From NCBI GenBank assembly GCA_021828935.1, contig JAJZCU010000171.1, positions 1 through 5,693 on the forward strand: a stretch of DNA of 5,693 bases. Direction: 5' to 3'. The notes below the pieces were generated by a model, which saw only the letters and a list, made by a program, of their open reading frames with translations, was not told where the DNA came from and made no database searches. This DNA comes from Planctomycetota bacterium. GTDB taxonomy: Bacteria; Planctomycetota; Phycisphaerae; WQYP01. Positions within the stretch are counted from its first letter, which is position 1. Each line of letters starts with the position of its first letter. Shown one piece after another: positions 1 to 4,531 of this stretch. Position numbers and translations under genes: made by a program.

Positions 1-186
1 CGCGCGCCCGTCGCGGCCCAATGGGCCGGCGCGGGCGGCTAACAGGTTTGGCCACGGGTTTGAACTTTTTGCTACCCCGGCGCGTTCGCCTGCACATGAC
101 GTTCCGGCCCCGGCCGCCGGCGCGCGCCGGCGTCCCGGCACCGTCCGCGGTTCGCCGCTTAACGATCAACCCGCGCTCCCCCGTCG

Positions 187-297
187 TATCCGCGTCTATC
201 CGCGTCATCCGCGGTCCACGCCGCCGCCGAATCTGTGGGAATCCGCTCCCCGTCGAATCTGTGTTAATCTGCGGGCGCCCTCTGGGCGATCTGTGGA
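187..297. repeat. Island of degenerate 9-10 bp ATC(C/T)G(C/T)G repeats
   Basis: About eight copies of a short unit, ATC(C/T)G(C/T)G plus two or three variable bases, begin at 188, 198, 207, 231, 241, 257, 267 and 289. The first two copies are an identical 10-bp tandem (TATCCGCGTC twice, 187-206). The third is ATCCGCGGTC, and later copies shift to the ATCTGTGG form. Several starts are spaced by 9-10 bp, close to one helical turn, and the others by 16-24 bp. The unit is not a multiple of three, which argues against coding. Short degenerate repeats of this flavour are, from memory, common between genes in planctomycetes and some other phyla. Their function is not known to me. Confidence 0.6.
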
Positions 298-413
298 TAA
301 AATGCCCCTCGCCAACCTGCGCCTGCCGCTGGACGGGCGCGACCGGCGGTCGCGGCTTTATGGGCGAACGCTGCGCATCACCGGGGCCATCTTTGGATGA
401 AAATCCGACCGTT

Positions 414-442
414 TTTACCATGCCTACCCCCGTCGGCAAAAT
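414..442 (+). promoter_or_regulatory. Weak sigma70-like promoter candidate upstream of ilvB
   Basis: TTTACC at 414-419 and CAAAAT at 437-442 are separated by 17 bp, and each box matches the sigma70 consensus at four of six positions. If used, transcription would begin near 449. That would give ilvB a leader of nearly 190 nt containing the palindrome at 477-491 and the hairpin at 499-531. The match is modest, and promoter consensus in this lineage is uncertain, so this is only the best candidate seen. Confidence 0.2.
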
Positions 443-476
443 TTCGCATTCACGACCTTGCTTTATTCCGCCGAAT

Positions 477-491
477 GACGTACAGTACGTC
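477..491. promoter_or_regulatory. 15-bp palindrome, possible operator
   Basis: GACGTAC and GTACGTC form a perfect 7-bp inverted repeat around a single central A. The odd-centred, short-spacer symmetry suits a dimeric DNA-binding protein better than an RNA hairpin, since the loop would be too small without opening base pairs. It lies about 145 bp upstream of the ilvB start. No regulator gene is in the window, so the binding partner is unknown and the operator reading is inference. Confidence 0.3.
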
Positions 492-498
492 CATGCAA

Positions 499-531
499 CA
501 TTCCGCGACTGCCATGTGCAGGTTCGGAATG
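499..531 (+). promoter_or_regulatory. RNA stem-loop candidate in the ilvB leader
   Basis: CATTCCG (499-505) pairs with CGGAATG (525-531). Inside it, CTGC (509-512) pairs with GCAG (518-521) around a 5-nt loop, and the two helices are joined by a symmetric 3x3 internal loop. No T tract follows, so it is not a simple terminator. A 15-codon open frame (493-540, MQHSATAMCRFGMIP) overlaps it, but it lacks the run of Leu, Val or Ile codons expected of a classical ilv attenuator peptide. A second small inverted repeat, GGAATGATTCC (526-536), shares its 3' arm. It could be a leader structure or simply a DNA inverted repeat. Confidence 0.3.
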
Positions 532-627
532 ATTCCATAGCGTGAGTTCCAGCGGCCAGGTGAGGCGCGGGTGTAATTCGCTTTCCAGCGGACGCCTGTT
601 ACCCTCAGCCGTGGCGGTTGAGATTGT

Positions 628-632
628 GAGGA
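628..632 (+). promoter_or_regulatory. Ribosome binding site that fixes the ilvB start
   Basis: GAGGA lies four bases before the ATG at 637. This matters because the family homology begins only around residue 62 of the predicted protein. A good Shine-Dalgarno at 637, and no other in-frame ATG between there and the conserved domain, make the long N-terminal extension the preferred reading. Confidence 0.6.
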
Positions 633-636
633 TACC

Positions 637-2538
637 ATGACCACCCTTTCCGGGGCGCGGCCAGCTGCGCCCAAACCTGCCGAACGTTTCCCCGAAATCC
701 CGCCTGAAAAATCCGCGGACAAAGTTGGCGATAAGCCGTCCATTGAGGTGCGCCAACCCGACACCACCGCCGCCCTGGGCTTGCCGCTGTTGGGCCGCCC
801 CACCGGAAAAACCAACCGCTTTAACGGCAAGACCGGCGCCCAGATTTTAATGCAGATGTTGGTCGAACACGACGTTTCCGACGCGTTTGGCTATCCCGGC
901 GGCGCGATTCTGCCCACCTTTGACCAACTTTACGAAAAGCCGCTCAATTTTATATTAGTCCGCCATGAACAGGGCGCCGGCCACATGGCCGATGGCTACG
1001 CCCGCGCCACCGGCAAGCCCGGCGTGGTGATTGTCACCAGCGGCCCCGGCGCCACCAACACGGTCACGCCGCTGGCCACGGCATTCATGGATTCCATTCC
1101 AATTATTGTCTTTTCCGGGCAGGTGCGCACCCATGTCATTGGCAATGACGCCTTTCAGGAGGCCGATGTCACCGGCATCACCCGGCCCATCACCAAGCGC
1201 AATTATTTGGTGAAAAATGTCAATGATCTGCCGCGGATTATTAATGAAGCATTCTTGATTGCCACCACCGGCCGGCCCGGCCCGGTGCTCGTTGACCTGC
1301 CGGTGGATGTGACCACCAGCAAGGTGGAGGGCGTCATTGATGACACGCCGTATCTGCCGGGCTACCGACCGAAGCTCGCCGGCCACAGCAAGATGATCGG
1401 CCATGCCGCGGAAATGATCAACGCCGCGCGCAAGCCCATGCTGTATGTCGGCGGCGGAGTGTTAAGCAGCAACGCGGCGGCGGAAGTGCGGGCGTTGGCG
1501 GAAAAGGGCAACATACCATGCACCACCACGCTTTTGGGCCTGGGCGCCTTTGATGAAAACAGCCCGTTAAGCGTGCATATGCTGGGCATGCACGGCAGCG
1601 CGTACGCCAATTACGCCGTGCAGGAATGTGATTGTTTAATAGCCGTCGGCGCCCGGTTTGACGACCGCGTCACCGGAAATCTGAAGATGTTCGCCCCCAA
1701 GGCGCGCATCATTCACATTGATATCGACCCCACGAGCATCAGCAAAAACGTGAAGGTTGACGTGCCGGTGGTCGGCGACGCCCGCATGTGTTTGCAGGAA
1801 ATTACGCAACAGATACAACGGCGGGACCGCGAAGAATGGTTTGCGCAGATCCGGCAATGGAAGGAACGGTATCCGTTTACGTATAAAAACGACTCCGCAC
1901 TGGCCAAGCCGCAGGCGGTGATCGAAGCGATTAATAAAGTCACCGCCGGCAAGGCCGTGTTTACCACCGGCGTGGGGCAGCACCAGATGTGGGCGGCGCA
2001 ATTTATTCGCTGGAGCGTGCCGCGCAGCATGATCACCAGCGGCGGTCTGGGCACCATGGGCTACGGACTGCCCGCGGCCATTGGCGCTCAGGTGGGCCGG
2101 CCCGGCGAAATGGTCATCGACATTGACGGCGACGCCTCGTACATCATGACCGCCATGGAACTGGCCACCATTCGGCAGTACAACCTGCCGGTGAAGGTGG
2201 CCATATTAAACAACAATTTCCAGGGCATGGTGCGGCAGTGGCAGCAGTTGTTTTATAAGGGCCGCTTTTCCCACAGCGAAATGTTCAACCCGGATTTCGC
2301 CGCCATGGCGGAAAGCTTTGGCATACGCGGCATCCGCTGCGAAAAGCCCGAAGATGTGCTGAAATGTGCCCGGGAAATGGTGGAACACCCCGGCCCGTGC
2401 GTGGTCGATTTTCTATGCGAAACCGCTGAAAATGTGTATCCCATGGTCGGCACCGGCAAGGGTCTGCATGAAATGGAACTGGGGGTTGTTGGTTGCACCC
2501 CGCCCAACAGTGGCCGGGAGATGGGCACGCTGGCCTGA
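637..2538 (+). CDS. ilvB: Acetolactate synthase, large (catalytic) subunit
   Basis: This is the catalytic subunit of acetohydroxyacid synthase (EC 2.2.1.6). It joins two pyruvates to 2-acetolactate, or pyruvate and 2-oxobutyrate to 2-aceto-2-hydroxybutyrate, in the first common step of valine, leucine and isoleucine synthesis. The predicted 633-residue protein has the three-domain ThDP-enzyme order. The N-terminal pyrimidine-binding domain (about 64-230) carries FGYPGGAILP at 84-93, the ThDP-activating Glu111 in RHEQGAGHMADGYARATGKP, and SGPGATN at 135-141. The central FAD-binding domain (about 250-400) contains GARFDDRVTGN at 338-348 and HIDIDP at 360-365. The C-terminal ThDP/Mg domain has the signature starting at DGDAS (497-501) and ending at NN (525-526), with Asp499 and Asn526 as expected metal ligands, followed by GMVRQWQ (530-536). 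Bacterial homologues are usually about 550-600 residues; the excess is a Pro/Ala/Lys-rich N-terminal segment of about 60 residues. The position equivalent to plant Pro197 is Arg164. The cognate regulatory subunit lies downstream beyond a lipoprotein gene. Confidence 0.96.
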   Translation: MTTLSGARPAAPKPAERFPEIPPEKSADKVGDKPSIEVRQPDTTAALGLPLLGRPTGKTNRFNGKTGAQILMQMLVEHDVSDAFGYPGGAILPTFDQLYEKPLNFILVRHEQGAGHMADGYARATGKPGVVIVTSGPGATNTVTPLATAFMDSIPIIVFSGQVRTHVIGNDAFQEADVTGITRPITKRNYLVKNVNDLPRIINEAFLIATTGRPGPVLVDLPVDVTTSKVEGVIDDTPYLPGYRPKLAGHSKMIGHAAEMINAARKPMLYVGGGVLSSNAAAEVRALAEKGNIPCTTTLLGLGAFDENSPLSVHMLGMHGSAYANYAVQECDCLIAVGARFDDRVTGNLKMFAPKARIIHIDIDPTSISKNVKVDVPVVGDARMCLQEITQQIQRRDREEWFAQIRQWKERYPFTYKNDSALAKPQAVIEAINKVTAGKAVFTTGVGQHQMWAAQFIRWSVPRSMITSGGLGTMGYGLPAAIGAQVGRPGEMVIDIDGDASYIMTAMELATIRQYNLPVKVAILNNNFQGMVRQWQQLFYKGRFSHSEMFNPDFAAMAESFGIRGIRCEKPEDVLKCAREMVEHPGPCVVDFLCETAENVYPMVGTGKGLHEMELGVVGCTPPNSGREMGTLA

Positions 2539-2593
2539 TGGCCGGTTTGCGGCCGTGGCGCGCCCAGGGCCCGCAACTCGCCCCGGACCGGGC

Positions 2594-2622
2594 TTGCTCA
2601 CTGTTTTCTTATGCCGTATATA
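2594..2622 (+). promoter_or_regulatory. Possible internal promoter for the lipoprotein and ilvN
   Basis: The 172-bp gap behind ilvB contains TTGCTC (2594-2599) and TATATA (2617-2622) with 17 bp between them. TATAAC, a five-of-six match, overlaps at 2619-2624 with a longer spacer. This is the most AT-rich patch in the gap and would give a leader of about 80 nt for the gene at 2711. No clear terminator separates it from ilvB, so read-through and internal initiation could both occur. The -35 box is poor. Confidence 0.27.
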
Positions 2623-2710
2623 ACAGCCATGGATCGGCTTGGCCGGTGGCGTCGGCGCCGCACCAAAGCGGCCGTTGGCGCCCGGGCTTACATTGAAAGG
2701 ATTTTAACTG

Positions 2711-2938
2711 ATGAAATTTAGCAGGAAATTCTCGGTCACCGTGCTGGCCCTCGTCGCCGCCGGGTGGTGTATCTCTCTGGCGGGATGCACGCCGGATGTG
2801 GGCCAACCCAACGACGTGATCCGCGCCCAGGCGCGGGCCAGGAGAAGGCCGCAGAAACCCAACTATCTTGATGAGCCGCCGGGTCTGGCGCCCGACCTGC
2901 CGCCGCCCCCGCCGCTGCGTCGGCGCGACCGCCATTAA
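2711..2938 (+). CDS. Small predicted lipoprotein between the two acetolactate synthase genes
   Basis: This 75-residue protein has a clear lipoprotein signal peptide: a basic start (MKFSRKF), a hydrophobic core (about residues 8-19) and the lipobox LAGC at 23-26, so Cys26 should be lipidated after cleavage by signal peptidase II. The residue after it is Thr27, not Asp, so inner-membrane retention by the E. coli rule is not indicated. The mature part is only 50 residues. It has a basic stretch ARARRRPQK at 41-49, an acidic patch near LDEPPG, a run of five prolines at 64-68 and a basic end RRRDRH. It looks unstructured, and I recognise no domain. The start is supported by GAAAGGA at 2695-2701, nine bases before ATG. 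It sits 172 bp behind ilvB and 158 bp ahead of ilvN on the same strand, so co-transcription is likely, but a role in branched-chain synthesis is not evident. Confidence 0.75.
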   Translation: MKFSRKFSVTVLALVAAGWCISLAGCTPDVGQPNDVIRAQARARRRPQKPNYLDEPPGLAPDLPPPPPLRRRDRH

Positions 2939-3045
2939 AACCACAAGCGCCCGACCCGCGGGCCGGCGGCGTTTGAAACCGCCACTGGTGCGCGGCGGGA
3001 TCGGAACCCTGGCGCTTGGGCTCTGATACCCCGGCCCGCCGTCAC

Positions 3046-3086
3046 GGCCCGCACGCCCGATCCGGGCGGGGCCGCGCCAATTTTTT
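3046..3086 (+). terminator. Hairpin plus T tract just before ilvN, attenuator-like
   Basis: GGCCC (3046-3050) can pair with GGGCC (3069-3073), and GCCCG (3055-3059) with CGGGC (3063-3067), giving an interrupted GC-rich stem. Seven bases later comes a run of six T (3081-3086), directly abutting the ilvN Shine-Dalgarno sequence. The gap between stem and T run, and the asymmetric bulge, make it a poor classical terminator. It could act as a partial terminator that lowers ilvN relative to the upstream genes, or the T run may simply be a ribosome standby site. Confidence 0.22.
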
Positions 3087-3090
3087 GGAG
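3087..3090 (+). promoter_or_regulatory. Ribosome binding site that fixes the ilvN start
   Basis: GGAG lies six bases before the ATG at 3097. An in-frame TTG at 3016 would add 27 residues, but these are Arg/Pro/Gly-rich, resemble no small-subunit sequence, and lie over the hairpin candidate. Translation from 3097 gives MRSVLSALVMNEPG, which aligns directly with the usual IlvH/IlvN N-terminus. Confidence 0.7.
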
Positions 3091-3096
3091 TATCCC

Positions 3097-3702
3097 ATGC
3101 GTTCCGTTCTTTCCGCCCTGGTGATGAATGAGCCCGGCGTGCTGTCCCATGTCGCGGGCATGTTTTCCGCGCGCGGGTTTAATATAGATTCACTGGTGGT
3201 GGGCCGCACCGAAGACCCCGCCTTCTCCCGCATGACAATTATTGTCAATGCCGATGAGCGCGTGCTGGATCAGGTGCGCAAACAACTGGCCAAAATTGTC
3301 ACCGTGGTCAAGGTGCGGGACTTCAAAGACCTGCCCTTTGTGGAGCGGGATTTAATGCTCATTAAAGTGGCCACGCCGCCGGGCCGCCGGGGCGAGATCA
3401 ACGAATTGGTTAATATTTTTCGCGGCCGCATTGTGGACGTGGGGCTGCACACGCTCATGATCGAAATGTCCGGCGAGGAAGAAAAGCTCGACGCATTTAT
3501 TGATATGGTGCGCCCCTACGGCATCCGCGAACTCGCCCGTACCGGCGTGATCGCCATGCCACGCGGCGGCGCCACCGGAAACGGCGAACAAGAAGAAGTT
3601 GCACGCAGCGAACGGCAACCGCTGGCCAAGCCTGGCCGGGCCGAACCCGCCGCCAAGCGCGAGCCCACGGCCGAAGAAATGCAGGCAATCCCGCCGGGAT
3701 GA
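3097..3702 (+). CDS. ilvN: Acetolactate synthase, small (regulatory) subunit
   Basis: This is the regulatory subunit of acetohydroxyacid synthase. It activates the catalytic subunit and confers feedback inhibition by valine. The 201-residue product has an N-terminal ACT domain (about 3-77) with NEPGVLSHVAGMFSARGFNI at 11-30, followed by SLVVGRTEDPAFSRMTI. A C-terminal small-subunit domain (about 82-156) follows, with ERDLMLIKV at 83-91 and FRGRIVDV at 108-115. Asn11, Gly14 and Asn29 fall at the same numbers as in E. coli IlvH, where changes at these positions affect valine response, so valine sensitivity is predicted. The protein is longer than the roughly 160-residue E. coli IlvH by a charged, Pro/Ala/Glu-rich tail (about 158-201) that appears disordered. 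The gene could equally be named ilvH. It is the last gene of the presumed ilv unit; ilvC does not follow. Confidence 0.94.
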   Translation: MRSVLSALVMNEPGVLSHVAGMFSARGFNIDSLVVGRTEDPAFSRMTIIVNADERVLDQVRKQLAKIVTVVKVRDFKDLPFVERDLMLIKVATPPGRRGEINELVNIFRGRIVDVGLHTLMIEMSGEEEKLDAFIDMVRPYGIRELARTGVIAMPRGGATGNGEQEEVARSERQPLAKPGRAEPAAKREPTAEEMQAIPPG

Positions 3703-3720
3703 GTCATGGACGAGGAATTT

Positions 3721-3747
3721 GGCGGCCAAGTTGGCCTCCCGCCTTTT
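3721..3747 (+). terminator. Probable terminator of the ilv unit
   Basis: Starting 18 bases behind the ilvN stop, GGCCA (3724-3728) and TGGCC (3732-3736) form a GC-rich hairpin with a 3-nt loop. An outer GGC (3721-3723) can pair with GCC (3741-3743) across a TCCC bulge. TTTT follows at 3744-3747. The T run is short and the outer stem imperfect, but the position between ilvN and a separate downstream promoter fits transcription termination. Confidence 0.42.
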
Positions 3748-3753
3748 AACCCG

Positions 3754-3783
3754 GCGTCTCAGCGCTCTGTGCGCCTCAGCGGT
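3754..3783. repeat. Second short repeat island, CTC(A/T)G(C/T)G type
   Basis: CTCAGCG (3758-3764), CTCTGTGCG (3765-3773) and CTCAGCGG (3775-3782) are consecutive degenerate units of 7-9 bp, introduced by CGT at 3754-3756. The final unit runs into GGTTT, an ending resembling the ATCCGCGGT copy in the first island. Both islands share the pyrimidine-TC(N)G(C/T)G pattern and lie outside genes, on either side of the ilv cluster. Kinship between them is an inference from similarity over very short units. Confidence 0.4.
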
Positions 3784-3920
3784 TTATTTATAACCTTCCA
3801 TCGTCGTGGGCATTCACGCACCCTGTGCTGCCCCGCTGACGGCAAACATTCTGCCAAGATCCAACGGTCGGGCCAAAAAGTAACAGGCCGTAAAACTGGG
3901 TCAATCGGCCGTCCGCAGTA

Positions 3921-3936
3921 TATAATGCTCACGGAG
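3921..3936 (+). promoter_or_regulatory. TATAAT box and ribosome binding site of the Uma2 gene
   Basis: A perfect TATAAT is at 3921-3926, with only a poor -35 match (GGGTCA at 3898-3903, 17-bp spacing). CGGAG at 3932-3936 lies eight bases before the ATG at 3945. If the TATAAT is used, transcription would begin at about 3932-3934, inside the Shine-Dalgarno sequence, leaving an extremely short leader. Either that is so, or the real promoter is further upstream. The arrangement indicates that the Uma2 gene is transcribed separately from ilv. Confidence 0.4.
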
Positions 3937-3944
3937 CGCCGTTT

Positions 3945-4508
3945 ATGTCCATTACCACCACATCACGCATGACCGCACGAGAGTTTATGCAACTGGCGGA
4001 GGATCCACATGAAGTGCGCAGAGAATTGGTTGATGGAGAAATCATTGCCAGCCCCAGCCCGACGCCCCGGCATTCCGCCGCTGATAGCATTCTTCGCGCA
4101 ATGCTTGTCAATCATGTCCGAGCCAACGCGCTGGGCCGTATTTTCGGCGATGTGGACAATGTGGTTTCCGAATTCACGGTCCGCCGGCCTGACATATTTT
4201 ATTTCTCAACAAATCGCCTGCATCTTGTAACGGCGGACGCCATTAAAGGACCGCCGGATCTGTGCATTGAGATCATCAGCCCGTCGAGCCACCGCACGGA
4301 TCGTTCGAAAACACTTCTTGAATATGCCGCGTTTGGCGTGGCGTATTATTGGATAATCGACCCAAAGGCCAAAACGGCCGAGGCATTTGCGCTCGTGGAT
4401 GGCCGCTATGCCTTGACCGGCAACGGAAGCGGAGATCAAACCGTGCATTTTTCGCCGTTTCCGGAGTTGGAAATCCCGCTGGGTGAACTCTGGTGGCCGG
4501 AGAAATAA
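3945..4508 (+). CDS. Uma2-family (DUF820) restriction-endonuclease-fold protein
   Basis: This 187-residue protein matches the Uma2/DUF820 family (PF05685), which adopts a PD-(D/E)XK nuclease-like fold. The family is greatly expanded in planctomycetes, cyanobacteria and other environmental bacteria, and its biological role is largely unestablished. Family hallmarks visible in order are: a short helical N-terminus beginning MTAREFMQLAED; RRELVDGEIIASPSPTPRH (25-43) with Glu27; RRPDIFYF (80-87) with Asp83; PPDLCIEIISPSS (103-115) with Asp105 and Glu109; DRSKTLLEYAAFGV (119-132) with Lys122; and YYWIIDP (134-140). The expected acidic and lysine positions of the putative active site are therefore all present, and the length is typical. 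No methylase, partner antitoxin or other defence gene is adjacent, so a restriction role should not be assumed. It converges with the glycosyltransferase gene across a gap of only 23 bp. Confidence 0.88.
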   Translation: MSITTTSRMTAREFMQLAEDPHEVRRELVDGEIIASPSPTPRHSAADSILRAMLVNHVRANALGRIFGDVDNVVSEFTVRRPDIFYFSTNRLHLVTADAIKGPPDLCIEIISPSSHRTDRSKTLLEYAAFGVAYYWIIDPKAKTAEAFALVDGRYALTGNGSGDQTVHFSPFPELEIPLGELWWPEK

Positions 4509-4531
4509 CGCGCTGCACGCCGTCTTGACGA

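Larger units (their letters stand above)
1..636. other. Upstream intergenic region without a convincing gene
   Basis: This stretch is open in several frames because it is GC-rich, but none of the translations looks like a protein family. They are Pro/Arg-rich and run straight through the repeat island at 187-297. Two edge possibilities cannot be excluded. One is a plus-strand gene from the left ending in the TAA at 40-42, whose visible tail ends in AGAGG. The other is a minus-strand gene starting at the ATG at 95-97 and running off the left edge with a very basic N-terminus (MCRRTRRGSKKFK). Neither has more than about 30 visible residues, so neither is called. What can be supported is a 15-bp palindrome at 14-28, an 18-bp CG palindrome at 115-132, the repeat island, a weak promoter candidate, and two inverted-repeat structures close to ilvB. 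Confidence 0.6.

Noticed and set aside
14..28. CGGCCCA-A-TGGGCCG inverted repeat
   Set aside because: It could be a terminator stem of a gene lying to the left, but no T run follows and the upstream gene is not visible.
115..132. 18-bp perfect CG-only palindrome
   Set aside because: It consists only of C and G in a very GC-rich, low-complexity stretch, where such symmetry arises easily. No neighbouring feature gives it a role.
292..300. TGTGGATAA, a perfect DnaA box on the minus strand
   Set aside because: It is a single exact copy arising at the edge of the ATCTGTGG repeats, with no cluster of further exact boxes, no AT-rich unwinding element and no dnaA or dnaN nearby, so it does not support an origin.
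21..545. Long plus-strand open frame of 174 codons
   Set aside because: It is Arg/Pro-rich, passes through the non-coding repeat island and the palindrome, has no good ribosome binding site, and resembles no family. Long open frames are expected by chance at this GC content.
450..830. Minus-strand 126-codon frame over the ilvB leader and 5' end
   Set aside because: It overlaps the well-supported ilvB start on the opposite strand, has no ribosome binding site and has no recognisable domain.
3706..3972. 88-codon plus-strand frame starting four bases behind ilvN
   Set aside because: It crosses the terminator candidate, the second repeat island and the Uma2 promoter, and it overlaps the Uma2 start in another frame. 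Its composition does not look like a protein.
3945..4508. Uma2 gene as part of a restriction or defence island
   Set aside because: No methyltransferase, specificity subunit, helicase, toxin-antitoxin partner or mobile-element gene lies beside it. Isolated Uma2 genes are ordinary in such genomes.
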